Virus record (IMG/VR): IMGVR_UViG_3300042353_000078
Coordinates: 1-24,685 of that record
Origin: a virus
Reading direction: 5' to 3' (one strand)
Length of the DNA: 24,685 nt
Position numbers and translations under genes: made by a program. How positions within the stretch are numbered: the first letter of the stretch is position 1; each line of letters begins with the position of its first letter. The notes under the pieces are model-generated. The model had not been told where the DNA came from, searched no databases, and was given only the letters and a program-made list of their open reading frames with translations. Shown here one piece after another: positions 1-9,400 of this stretch.

Positions 1-705
1 CTTGCCTTCGCTAGGCAGCAGTACGCAGATATTAGTCCAATGCTTCGTGACATAGCGCAGCAACAGCAAGCCGCGCAGAACCAGCAAATGCAGCAGGCAC
101 AGGACTACTACGACTACCAAACACAAACATACAGACCCGTAGAACGTGGACTAGTGCAACAAGCCCAACAGTTCGATACGGCAGATTATCGTAATCAATT
201 AGCGGCGCAAGCCGCCGCCGATGCTGGTCGCGCATTTGGCCAAACTCAGGCCGCAACACAGCGAGCCATGGGTTCTATGGGTGTTAATCCTAACTCTGGT
301 CGCTTTGCTGGACTTACAAACCAAAACGCTGTTGCACTAGCTGCACAACGCGCTGGTGCTATGACCGGAACTAGACAGCAAGCCGAACAGATGGGTTGGG
401 CTAGAAAGATGGACGTTACTGGTCTTGGCCGTAATTTGCCCGGCGCTTCTACAGCGGCGTATCAAGGCGCTACTGGTGCAGGCAGTGCTGCTGGTACTAC
501 AGCTATGGGTGCTGGTAATCAATATATGGCAGGTATGGGTCAGGCAGGACAAACCATCGGAGCTGGTCTCAACACCCAAATGCAGGGCCTTACAAATATT
601 CTCGGCGTACAAGGCAGCGTATACAACCAAGCGCAGAACGCCCAAGGTGAGATGTTCGGCTCTTTGCTTGGCGCTGGTGGGTCGCTTGGTGCAGCGTTTG
701 TATGA
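1..705 (+). CDS. Gln/Gly-rich internal virion or head-tail protein, 5' partial
   Basis: The reading frame is open from base 1 and encodes 13 residues before the first ATG at 40, so the gene almost certainly starts upstream of the window. The visible 234 residues begin with a Gln-rich, probably helical stretch (QQQQ, QQMQQAQ), followed by an Ala/Gln region with MGSMGVNPNSGRF and the segment GWARKMDVTGLGRNLP, then a Gly/Ala/Gln-rich low-complexity tail. I recall this layout from small structural proteins encoded just before the large internal proteins of podovirus-like phages; that is family memory, not a search result. It ends in an ATGA overlap with the PP-loop enzyme gene. No catalytic motif is visible. 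The exact virion role (internal protein, head-tail connection or ejected protein) cannot be decided from sequence. Confidence 0.8.
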   Translation, partial: LAFARQQYADISPMLRDIAQQQQAAQNQQMQQAQDYYDYQTQTYRPVERGLVQQAQQFDTADYRNQLAAQAAADAGRAFGQTQAATQRAMGSMGVNPNSGRFAGLTNQNAVALAAQRAGAMTGTRQQAEQMGWARKMDVTGLGRNLPGASTAAYQGATGAGSAAGTTAMGAGNQYMAGMGQAGQTIGAGLNTQMQGLTNILGVQGSVYNQAQNAQGEMFGSLLGAGGSLGAAFV

Positions 706-1418
706 TCGATTTGGTAAAGTACAGCAAGCCAGCTCTTCATTTTTCAGGTGGAAAAGATTCGCTTGCGTGTCTATATCTGCTTAAAGACGAGCTGGCTGGC
801 ATTACTGTATATCACCTAAACACTGGGGACATGTGCCCAGAAACAGCGGCTGTAGTAGAAGAAGTTAAGCAATGGATTCCTAATTTTGTCGAGGTATCCA
901 CCAACGTAAAAAAGTGGCGTGACGAGTATGGGTATCCTTCTGATTTAGTACCAGCTAAAACACATTGGCTAGGTGTAGCATACGGTCTTAGCAACTATAA
1001 ATTAGTTAATAGATTTGATTGCTGTTGGAGTAACCTGATGAAACCTATGCACGATAGGATGGTTGCTGATGGAGTTGATGTCGTAATTCGTGGTACTAAA
1101 CTAAGCGACACGGGTAAAGTGCCTGCTGAAGGTCCAACTGAATTTTATGACGTGCTACTTCCTATAGTAGATTGGACACATGAAGAAGTATTTTCCTATT
1201 TAGAAGAAGTTGGCGCACCTAAGAACGCTATATATAATTACTTCGAGGCTGTTAGCGCACCTGAATGTTTTGGCTGCACTGCATGGTGGGACGACGGTAA
1301 AGCTGAGTATTTAAAGAACTTACATCCAGAACAATACAACATATACAGAGCTGATTTAACTAGTATCGCTTCATCTATAAGCTCGCATATGTCTGATTTA
1401 TACAAAGAATTGAAATAG
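702..1418 (+). CDS. PP-loop ATP pyrophosphatase, PAPS/APS reductase-like, with Fe-S-type cysteines
   Basis: The 238-aa product carries the PP-loop SGGKDS at residues 15-20, followed by HLNTGD (38-43), VIRGTKLSD (128-136) and LPIVDWTHEEV (153-163), the usual order in the adenine nucleotide alpha-hydrolase / PAPS reductase superfamily. Such enzymes adenylylate or bind adenylylated substrates in sulfur transfer. Cysteines C107-C108 and C189-x-x-C192 are separated by exactly 80 residues, matching the CC-X~80-CXXC signature that binds the [4Fe-4S] cluster in bacterial APS reductases. The C-terminal ECGLH catalytic cysteine motif of true (P)APS reductases is absent, so sulfate reduction is doubtful; nucleic-acid thiolation (DndC- or TtcA-like chemistry) is an alternative that cannot be proven here. 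It starts inside the preceding virion gene (ATGA) and lies 10 nt before the next, so it is co-expressed with late structural genes. Phages often carry such genes with unknown substrates. Confidence 0.88.
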   Translation: MIDLVKYSKPALHFSGGKDSLACLYLLKDELAGITVYHLNTGDMCPETAAVVEEVKQWIPNFVEVSTNVKKWRDEYGYPSDLVPAKTHWLGVAYGLSNYKLVNRFDCCWSNLMKPMHDRMVADGVDVVIRGTKLSDTGKVPAEGPTEFYDVLLPIVDWTHEEVFSYLEEVGAPKNAIYNYFEAVSAPECFGCTAWWDDGKAEYLKNLHPEQYNIYRADLTSIASSISSHMSDLYKELK

Positions 1419-1428
1419 GAGTCTAATT

Positions 1429-3456
1429 ATGGGCTGGGCATCTGGGTTTCAAGCTGGTACAGCAATGGGTAAAAGTTGGATTGATACTTACCGCGAGGCT
1501 GAACAACGTAAGAAAATTGAAGAAATTCAAAAGGCTCCTGTTAGCGAGACTAAAGGGTTAACTGCGCCTGATGCTGCACAGTTAGAAGCTATTCGTAATG
1601 CTAAAACACCAGAAGGTCTTCCCTACTACAACGTAGAAGAATTTACTGGCAGAGGTGTTGGCCCTAGTTCCTATGATGTAACGCCTAATAGTGGTGTTGG
1701 TGGTGGTTTTGTAACGCAATATCCTGAACAAGCTACTGTTGCTGGCCTAGCTCCTACTCCACGTTACGCTCCCGGTGAATTGGAAAAACTAGACGAACAG
1801 TTTAAAACACCTGTAGCGTTTGCGCCGCAAGTAACTGGCACTCAGTATTTAGGTAAAGAATACAGCGCTACCGGACCTTCCGAACAACAGAAACAACTTG
1901 CGCAGATGAACGCGTATGCCGATGTTGTTGCTAAAACTAATCCGTTAGAAGCACAACGTATGCGGTTGGCCGCTACACAAGAAGCTCGTTCACAGACGCA
2001 ATTTGAAGGCGCACAGCAGTTACAAGGTCTGCAGATTAGTAGAGAAAAACGTGCGGAAGGTAAAGAAGCTGGATTAGACGCCGCGCTTGAGTCTATTAAT
2101 AGCGATGTAACCATGCCAATGGACCAGCGCCAGAAAGCTATTGTTACAGCTATTGCTCAGTACAAAGGTCCTGAAGCTGCACTAGAATTTACGAACAAGG
2201 GTACTTCTGCGAAACTCAACGAAGCATCGCTAGCTTCTGTTACACGTACATTAGAAGAAGGTAAGCTAGTAGACAGATTCAACGCTGAAGTAGTTAAGCA
2301 ACGTGCAGCTAATCCTGATTTCGGTGCAAAAGACATGCAGAAATTGGCTACGGATTTGGGATTGCCACTCGGTCTCCAAGATTCATATGTAGCTGCTATG
2401 GCTAACATTAGCAAGAATAGCATTACGCTGCTTCGCCAAGAAGTTGAGTCTAAGTTTAGTACGCTAAAAAATTATAAAGAAGCGATAAGAGAGTTCAATA
2501 CTAACGATAAACTAGACCCGGATACCGACTTGCGAGAACGAGCTGGTCCTAACGGTAGCATTATCGTTGACCTCGTAGACAAAAAAGGTAATGTGCTACA
2601 GAAGGATATGTATAGCTTCCGCAACGCTGCCGAGGCTTTTTCTGGACTATACCAAGCCGCTACTAATCCTGCTCAGATGGGTGATTGGGCGCTTAAGAAC
2701 GAACTTACTCGCGCAGAGATTGAGGAAAAGAGAGGTAGAGCTGAATACCTTAAAGGTGGCGGTGCTCGTCGCCCCGGTGGATTAAGCAGTGGTGGTGGCG
2801 ACGCAGCTTCCGTTAAAAAGGCAGATACGCTTACACGTATGGCTTCTACATATGAAAAAAGTATCATTAACATCGATAAGCAATTAGCTGAACTACGTGG
2901 AAATAGTCCTGAAATAGTAAAGCAACGGGACGCGTTAACGGTCAAGCGCAATGATCTTAGCGATAAACAAATGAAAGCCATGGATAATGCGGAAGCACTT
3001 CTTAGTGGCGAAGGTGGTGGCTTACAGCGTGGTGGTGGTGGTGGTGGTGGTGGTGATGTTCTGCCACCGCTAAAAAAGGGCGAATCTCGTATTCTAGAAG
3101 ATAGAGGCGAGAAAGTTACGTTTAACGGTGGTGATACCACAGACCCTAAAAACTACACGATAACGAAAATTAATGCTGCTCCTGCCGCTGCTCCTGCCGC
3201 TGCTCCTGCCGCTGCTCCTGTCGCTAAATCAGAAATTCAAATTAAAGCAGAAAGGGAAACGCAGGAACTAAATAGTCTTAATGGTAAAAGAACTAAACTC
3301 TCCCCTGATGTTGTTGAATATTACAAGTCGATAGAGAAAACAGCTGAAGCAAAACGGAAAGCGAAACAGCAAGCAGATGAAGCGGAAAGTACCGCATACA
3401 AGGCAAGGGAACGTGAGAAAGCCCTTAAAGCTGCTAAAGCACTGAACCAAAAATAA
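1429..3456 (+). CDS. 675-aa coiled-coil/low-complexity virion protein
   Basis: The start ATG is preceded by an AGGAG ribosome-binding site (taggag, 1417-1422). The protein starts MGWASGFQAG, a beginning I recall from podovirus virion proteins encoded just upstream of the large ejection protein. No enzyme motif is visible. Residues about 460-525 are charged heptad-like helix, flanked by Gly-rich linkers (including eight consecutive Gly at about 535-542). A PAAA/PAAP repeat occupies about 585-599, and a Lys/Glu/Ala-rich helix (about 625-675) ends the protein. Alternation of helices with flexible linkers fits an internal capsid or tail-associated protein. The next gene begins 8 nt after its stop, so the two are surely co-transcribed. 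The virion role is inferred from position and composition. Confidence 0.8.
   Translation: MGWASGFQAGTAMGKSWIDTYREAEQRKKIEEIQKAPVSETKGLTAPDAAQLEAIRNAKTPEGLPYYNVEEFTGRGVGPSSYDVTPNSGVGGGFVTQYPEQATVAGLAPTPRYAPGELEKLDEQFKTPVAFAPQVTGTQYLGKEYSATGPSEQQKQLAQMNAYADVVAKTNPLEAQRMRLAATQEARSQTQFEGAQQLQGLQISREKRAEGKEAGLDAALESINSDVTMPMDQRQKAIVTAIAQYKGPEAALEFTNKGTSAKLNEASLASVTRTLEEGKLVDRFNAEVVKQRAANPDFGAKDMQKLATDLGLPLGLQDSYVAAMANISKNSITLLRQEVESKFSTLKNYKEAIREFNTNDKLDPDTDLRERAGPNGSIIVDLVDKKGNVLQKDMYSFRNAAEAFSGLYQAATNPAQMGDWALKNELTRAEIEEKRGRAEYLKGGGARRPGGLSSGGGDAASVKKADTLTRMASTYEKSIINIDKQLAELRGNSPEIVKQRDALTVKRNDLSDKQMKAMDNAEALLSGEGGGLQRGGGGGGGGDVLPPLKKGESRILEDRGEKVTFNGGDTTDPKNYTITKINAAPAAAPAAAPAAAPVAKSEIQIKAERETQELNSLNGKRTKLSPDVVEYYKSIEKTAEAKRKAKQQADEAESTAYKAREREKALKAAKALNQK
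3031..3054 (+). repeat. (GGT)8 trinucleotide microsatellite
   Basis: Eight perfect GGT units in frame encode an eight-glycine linker in the 675-aa virion protein. A tract like this can change length by slippage without breaking the frame. Confidence 0.95.
3181..3225 (+). repeat. 12-bp in-frame tandem repeat (Pro-Ala-Ala-Ala)
   Basis: Three perfect copies of CCTGCCGCTGCT (3181-3216) are followed by a partial degenerate copy (cctgtcgct). They encode a proline-alanine linker between the middle of the 675-aa virion protein and its C-terminal helix. Confidence 0.93.
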
Positions 3457-3464
3457 GGTAAGCC

Positions 3465-6400
3465 ATGCCGACACTATCGCGCTATCCATGGGAAACCGCC
3501 GTTGCTGATGAAGAACTACGCACTTTGCGTATCGATCCAGAAGTTCAGAAGCAGCGGGATAGAGAAGCTGCCCGTATTCGGTCTGCTGAGACGGATAATC
3601 CTGAGCTTGCTGGTATCGAGGACCGAGTTGCGGAAGTCGGTGGGCAAAAGCGGAAAAAGTTTGACCGTGTAGATAACCCACTGCGTGCGCCAGAGCAGAC
3701 GCGCACGTTGTCTAAGTACCCATGGGAAGAATCGCCTAAGCCAAAAAGTAAATATAGCAAATACCACCTTCCGTTATCTACAGAAATCCCTAAAGAGCGG
3801 GGTTTCTTTGACGAGTTAGGCACCCAGTTGGCTGGTGGTGCGATGGTCGATCTGCCTGAGATGGCTGGTCAGGGATTAAAATTCTTAGAGCGTGAAACCG
3901 GACTTGCGACTGGTGATCTTGGTAGACGTATGGTTGCGGGTGCTAGAGAACGTGCTCCACAATATGAACGCTCTGGCCAAGAGCGTGGACTTGCTGCCGA
4001 TATTCTTCTGTCTGGTTCTCGTGCTGTTGCGCCAGTATTAGCTGCGGCCCCGCTTGCGCTTGTACCCGGTGTTGGTACTTCGGCAGCTGCCGTTGCTGCT
4101 GGTACCTTATTTGGTACCTCTTCGGCGCAAGAAACCTACGATAAACTTATCGCGCAGGGTGTATCTCCTGAAGAAGCAACCGCTGCTTCACGTCGTGTAG
4201 GTTTGATTCAAGGTGTTGGTGAAACCGTTGCGACTGCTGTCGGTGCGAAGGCGTTTAAGCCGCTGCTAAAAGGAAAAACCACTACTGGCCTTGCTGCTGA
4301 GTTAACTGATACGGGTATCCTAAAGCCATTTGCTAAGGGTATGGCTGTCAACATGCTAGTGCAGCCTACTACTGAAGTAGCGCAAGATGTTGGAGCCTCG
4401 TTGGTCGAGCGTGCATACGGTGGCAAAGAAGAAAACCTATACGATATCGCTGGACAGTCGTTCAAAGGTGGTCTTGGCCTGACGCTGTTGCTTGGTCCGC
4501 TATCTATCGGTAGTCATGTATCTCGTTCAAACAATGCGGCTACGTTGAAGGCTGCACTATCCGACGACCTGAGCATACCTCCTGAAGTTAAGCAGCAAGC
4601 CATAGCCACCGTGCAAGCCGCCGCGCAGCAGAAAGGTATCAAAGACGAAGATATCGCTGGTTGGGTTACGAAGCAGATCGAATTAGAAGATCGTCGCAGT
4701 GATGCACTTCGTCGCATTGAAGACGCTATTGCTTACGATGTAGAGATCGGTGACCCTAAGACACTAGAAGAATACGACAAGGCATTTAACTCGCCAAGCG
4801 GTGAGAAAATTACCGAAGTAGGTGACGATGGTAAGAAGAAAACTCGTGAACTTACTATTGGTGAATTGATCCAAGAGCAGGCTAAGCGTAACATTCTTGG
4901 TGAACTGGTAGAAGAACCCACAAACCTGCTGACTCCTAGCGTGATGAACGCACAAGAGTATCTGGAGAAGATGCGCCGTGAGAATATCCTCGGCAGCACT
5001 GACCCACTTACGCAGGTAGAAACAGGTAAGCAAGTTGCGCCGGGTGTAACGCAAACTGCATCGGGTACTTATGTAACGGCTCCAGAAGATCAAGCCCAGC
5101 AAGGCCTCGGTCGGCAGATGCCACAGACAGCTTATGGTGTGCCGGGTGTTACTACGACTGGCGGCGGTGTTTATCAGGTCAACCCCGATCAATTGCAAGG
5201 TCCTGCTGCACAAGTGCAGACTGGCCAGCGCGTAGCAGAACCACAAGTCATGGGTGGCCTTACCCGCCCTGTCGCAACTGTTCCTTCCTCCAGCGGTCCT
5301 GCCGCTGTTTCCCCGAGCGTGATTACCCCGCCGGGGTCTTTTACAACGCCTGTCACCGTTGCTCCTGCTGCTAAACCTGCTGCTAAACCTGCTGCTAAAC
5401 CTAAAGTTGCTAAGGTAGTTGTTCCTGTCGTAGCTGAATTAGAAGACGAAGAAGTTGCACGTACCCCTGAAGAACAGAAAGCTGACGATGAAGCCACGGC
5501 TAAGCTAATCGATGAAGTCGGCCTGACTGATTTCGCTGGCAAGAACCCATTGCAAGCCGTCGTGCAAGGTGAAAAGTCTATCCCAGTACCGGGTCGTCCA
5601 TCAATAGCACTTAAAGCACTGCAAGGTATCCGTGATGCACTGCTTCGCAAATCAGGCAAAGTGTCCAAGGAGTTTGGCAAGAAAGAACAGCGCATCACTA
5701 CAGCGTTACAGAACTTCTCTACTGCCTACGACCAGTATTTGAACAAGGGTGGGAACCTCGTCGTTGAGAAGACTGATCGTGCCGCCGCTGCAAAACTTCC
5801 AGAAGGTACGACACCCGCCGCTGCAGTAAAAGCTACGGAAGAACGAGCAGCAACTCGTATTGCTGGATTGGATAAGTACGCTACCGCTGCACGTGATGCT
5901 TTGGCGGAGCTTGGCGCTGCTGTAGGCAATAGCCCGAAAGATGTTGAAGTACTTGTGCGATTGCTTAAAGACACAGTGCAGCAGAAGTTGGCCAAGCCGG
6001 GCAAGACTAAAGCAGAGACGCTGAAGAAGCTAAAGAAACTAGACACGACTATCTCGTCTGGTTGGGCTGCTGCGAAGCAGGACTTGTTCCGTGCTGAAGG
6101 GACTGATCTTGCCAATGTGCGTGGTGGCGAAGTTCGGTTGGCTACAGAGCAGCAAGAGAAAGCAGGTGCTATCTCCCCTATCGAGAAGGCAGCTATAGAA
6201 GGTTTCTCTAATCCTACTGGTAAGGGCGAGACTACTTACACTGGCATCGCTGGCGTTTTGCAGTACCTACGATTCTCAGGTACGCCGTTTGAGCGCAACC
6301 TAGCACGTCTGATTCGTGACTCTATCGAGGGTTCTACTAACGCTCCTAAAGTTGAGTTCATCACAACAGGTAAGCCTAGGTTCGATCCTAAAACAAACAC

Positions 6401-9400
6401 GGTTTACTTGCGTAAGAACGAATCACCTGAAGTTATCTTGCACGAGTCTTTGCACGCGGCACTGCAGTGGTACGTTCACTCAAACCCTAACGATCCAGTA
6501 GTCAAGCAACTGAAGAAGTCATTGAATACCGTCGTTGGTTATAAAGGCACGTTGACTGGCAAGGCTGCAGAAGTTCAGACTATTCTTAAAGACCTCGTTG
6601 CTGGTAAGAACGAACTAGACGCGGTGCTGGAACTTATCTCCTACGGTACTACGCTCAACGAGTTCCGCAAGGCGCTCCAAGCTATGCCTACAAAAGGTGT
6701 GCCTAAGACGTTCTACGAAGCGGCTAATTCGATCTGGCGCATGACGATGGCTATCGTTCGTAAACTGCTCGGCGTAAACAACTCCGTTGCATCAGACGTT
6801 CTTGCATCGTCCCTCAAGTTACTAGAGCAGGCATCTAGACAGGCACCACCTGCAGTACGTACTGGCAATATTCTTGAAGCTGCGGTTACGTCGAACAAGG
6901 CTATGTCGCAAGCTGCTGGTATTCCAGCACAGGACTTTTCTCAGTTCGGTAAACGCATTGCGCCTGCTGCGTTGAGTACTAGATTCTTCTTTGAGATGGT
7001 TGGCTACGATAAGCTGGCTAAGAAGATAACTGAAAATTCTAGCAAGATAGCTGCAAACATTCGTAAGAATTTCCCAGCTACCGAACGCACGATGATTTAT
7101 CTCAACTCAAGATTCAGCGCTGGAGAAGCAACGAGCCAAGAGATCGAGAACTTTAAAGTCAACAAAAGCGTCGGCTATCAGCAGATGGAGCGCCTTGCCA
7201 ATTTTGTAGTTAACCGACCCGGCAAAGATGTTCTGTCGCTGTTCAAGTATATGGATGGTGACAAGACTGCCCTTGATGGTGTTAAGAACAAAGAAATTCT
7301 CTTTCGTGCAGCGGACAATGTTCTTAACTGGTTCGATACCTATGTCAAGGATTTACCAGAAGCTGACCAGAAGTTCTTCAAGGGCCAGCCGTTCTCTAAG
7401 TCTTTGTTATTTGCCAGCAACCGAGATCAAGTAGCGTCGAACACATTTGGTATGCGTGGTCTTGGCAAAGTCATGGGGCTAAAGCACCAGTACCAAGATA
7501 CGCTAGACGGGTTTAAGGACTGGATTGCTAAGGATCAGAAAGGTGACTTGGACTTGGATGGGCGCTTCTACCAAGTATTTAAGAACGATCCAATAAAATC
7601 CAATACTCCGCAGCTCGAAGGTTACATGTCGATTAGCGAGTTCGAGAAATTAAACCGTAGGAATCCTACTGGGGTTGTCGTTGACTCGTCGCGTGAGTGG
7701 TGGTTGTCGCAGTATGAGAATGATAAGAAGTACAAGTTCACGTCGAGTATGACGGCTAAGCAAGCCATCGAAGAAAACAAAGCAGATGAACTGGCTAACG
7801 CTATGCGTAACACCATGGCTGCACTGGCTAATAACTATGCTAGCAAGAACTTCTCTACTGCTTTGTCTAAGATCGGCTACGACGCAGACGGTAAGCCCAC
7901 TGCTTTGTCAGTAGCGTTTGATAGCTTAGATGCCATCAACAAGACGTTTGATCGCAAAGTACGTGACGAAAGAGCAGTACTACAAGTTTCCTCCAACGAA
8001 GCCAGAACGCCACAGATCACGTCTATGTATCGCCGCACGGGTACATGGGTTAAGTTGTCTGACAACAAGGCTATCTACGGCGACTTAGCTGGCAAGTACG
8101 TATCTGGTCCTGTATGGAGCGCCATGACAGACATGTCTGACAGACAACCACTTATACCACTTCAAGCCGTTAACGATGGTATGCGCTGGTTTAAGAAGTC
8201 TAAGACTATCTACAACCCCGGCACACACATCACCAACGTAGCGTCTAATATCTCGCTTGCCATGATGCACGATATCCCGATGATGACATTGGGTAAGGCA
8301 GCTCGTATATTCTCTCTATACGAAGTAGCACCCAACAAACTTACTAAGTCTGAACTCGACATGATGTCGTCGTTTATGAACTCTGGTGCCATGTTGGGTG
8401 ACTTCTCAAGCTCTGAAGTTAAGCGTGCGTTGAACGAAGCATGGGCTAAGAACATGGCCATGGAAAACGATGTGTCTATGATGCAGCGTTTGGCTTCGTT
8501 CGTTAACTACGAGAAATCTAAGGCTCAGGCATTGGTACAGACCGCCGCTAAGTTTGGGAAAAAAGCAGATGAGATTGCCACAGAAGCCTACGCCGCTGAA
8601 GATAATATCTTCCGTCTTGCAGCGTTCTTAACGAAGGCTGCTGACCTACAACGTATGGATGGCACTAAGACAGCTTCGCCGGAGCAGTTGCGTGCTGCTG
8701 GTGACTTTGCGCGTAAAGCCTTCCTAGACTACGACATCGACTCCAAGGCTGTCCGCATATTACGGCAGTCAGTCATCCCGTTTGTCTCTTGGGGATACGC
8801 AGTAGCTCCTGTGCTTGGTCGTATTGCCCTGCATCAGCCTTGGAAGATTGCTAACATCCTGATGGCTTATTACCTGCTAGACGCTGGTATGGCGGCTATG
8901 GCTGGCGACGATGATGAAGAGACGCGCAAAGCTCTTCCAGAAAGTGTCCGTGAACGCATGTTCTTCGGTAGCTTCGGTCCTAATATGCACATCCGTATCC
9001 CGTTCATGGGCGACGAAGATAATCCTGTGTACTACAGACTAGGTGACTATGTACCGTTTGCATCGATGACTAAGGGATTGCCTAATGGCGCGTTTGGTCA
9101 GTCATGGATTCCTAGTATCGTTACTCCAAGCGGCCCAATGGTATCTGCCATTGCTGGATTCGTAGCCGGTGTTGACCCATACACAGGCAAGTCTCTGTAT
9201 AAGCCCACAGATACACAGTGGGATAAACTACTAAAAAGCGCAAAGTTCGGCTACGATATCGTATCGCCGCCAATGGTAAGCAGTAAAAACATAGAGAAAG
9301 CTACCGAGATTGCGTCGGGGGATAACCTGAGTATCACTGGTGTAGAACCTAGTAGTTCCGTGTTTGCTCGTATGCTTGGACTGAAGATTTATGACTACAA

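Noticed and set aside
702-1418. Assignment as a sulfate-assimilation CysH or as DndC
   Set aside because: The ECGLH catalytic motif is absent, and no dnd neighbours are present; only the superfamily call is supported.
2673-3140. 155-codon - strand frame with a polyproline run
   Set aside because: The polyproline is the reverse complement of the (GGT)8 repeat, so it is a shadow of the 675-aa virion gene.
5189-5698. 169-codon frame on the - strand inside the large polyvalent protein gene
   Set aside because: Ser/Ala/Thr-rich shadow of the Pro/Ala-rich linker on the coding strand, with no ribosome-binding site.
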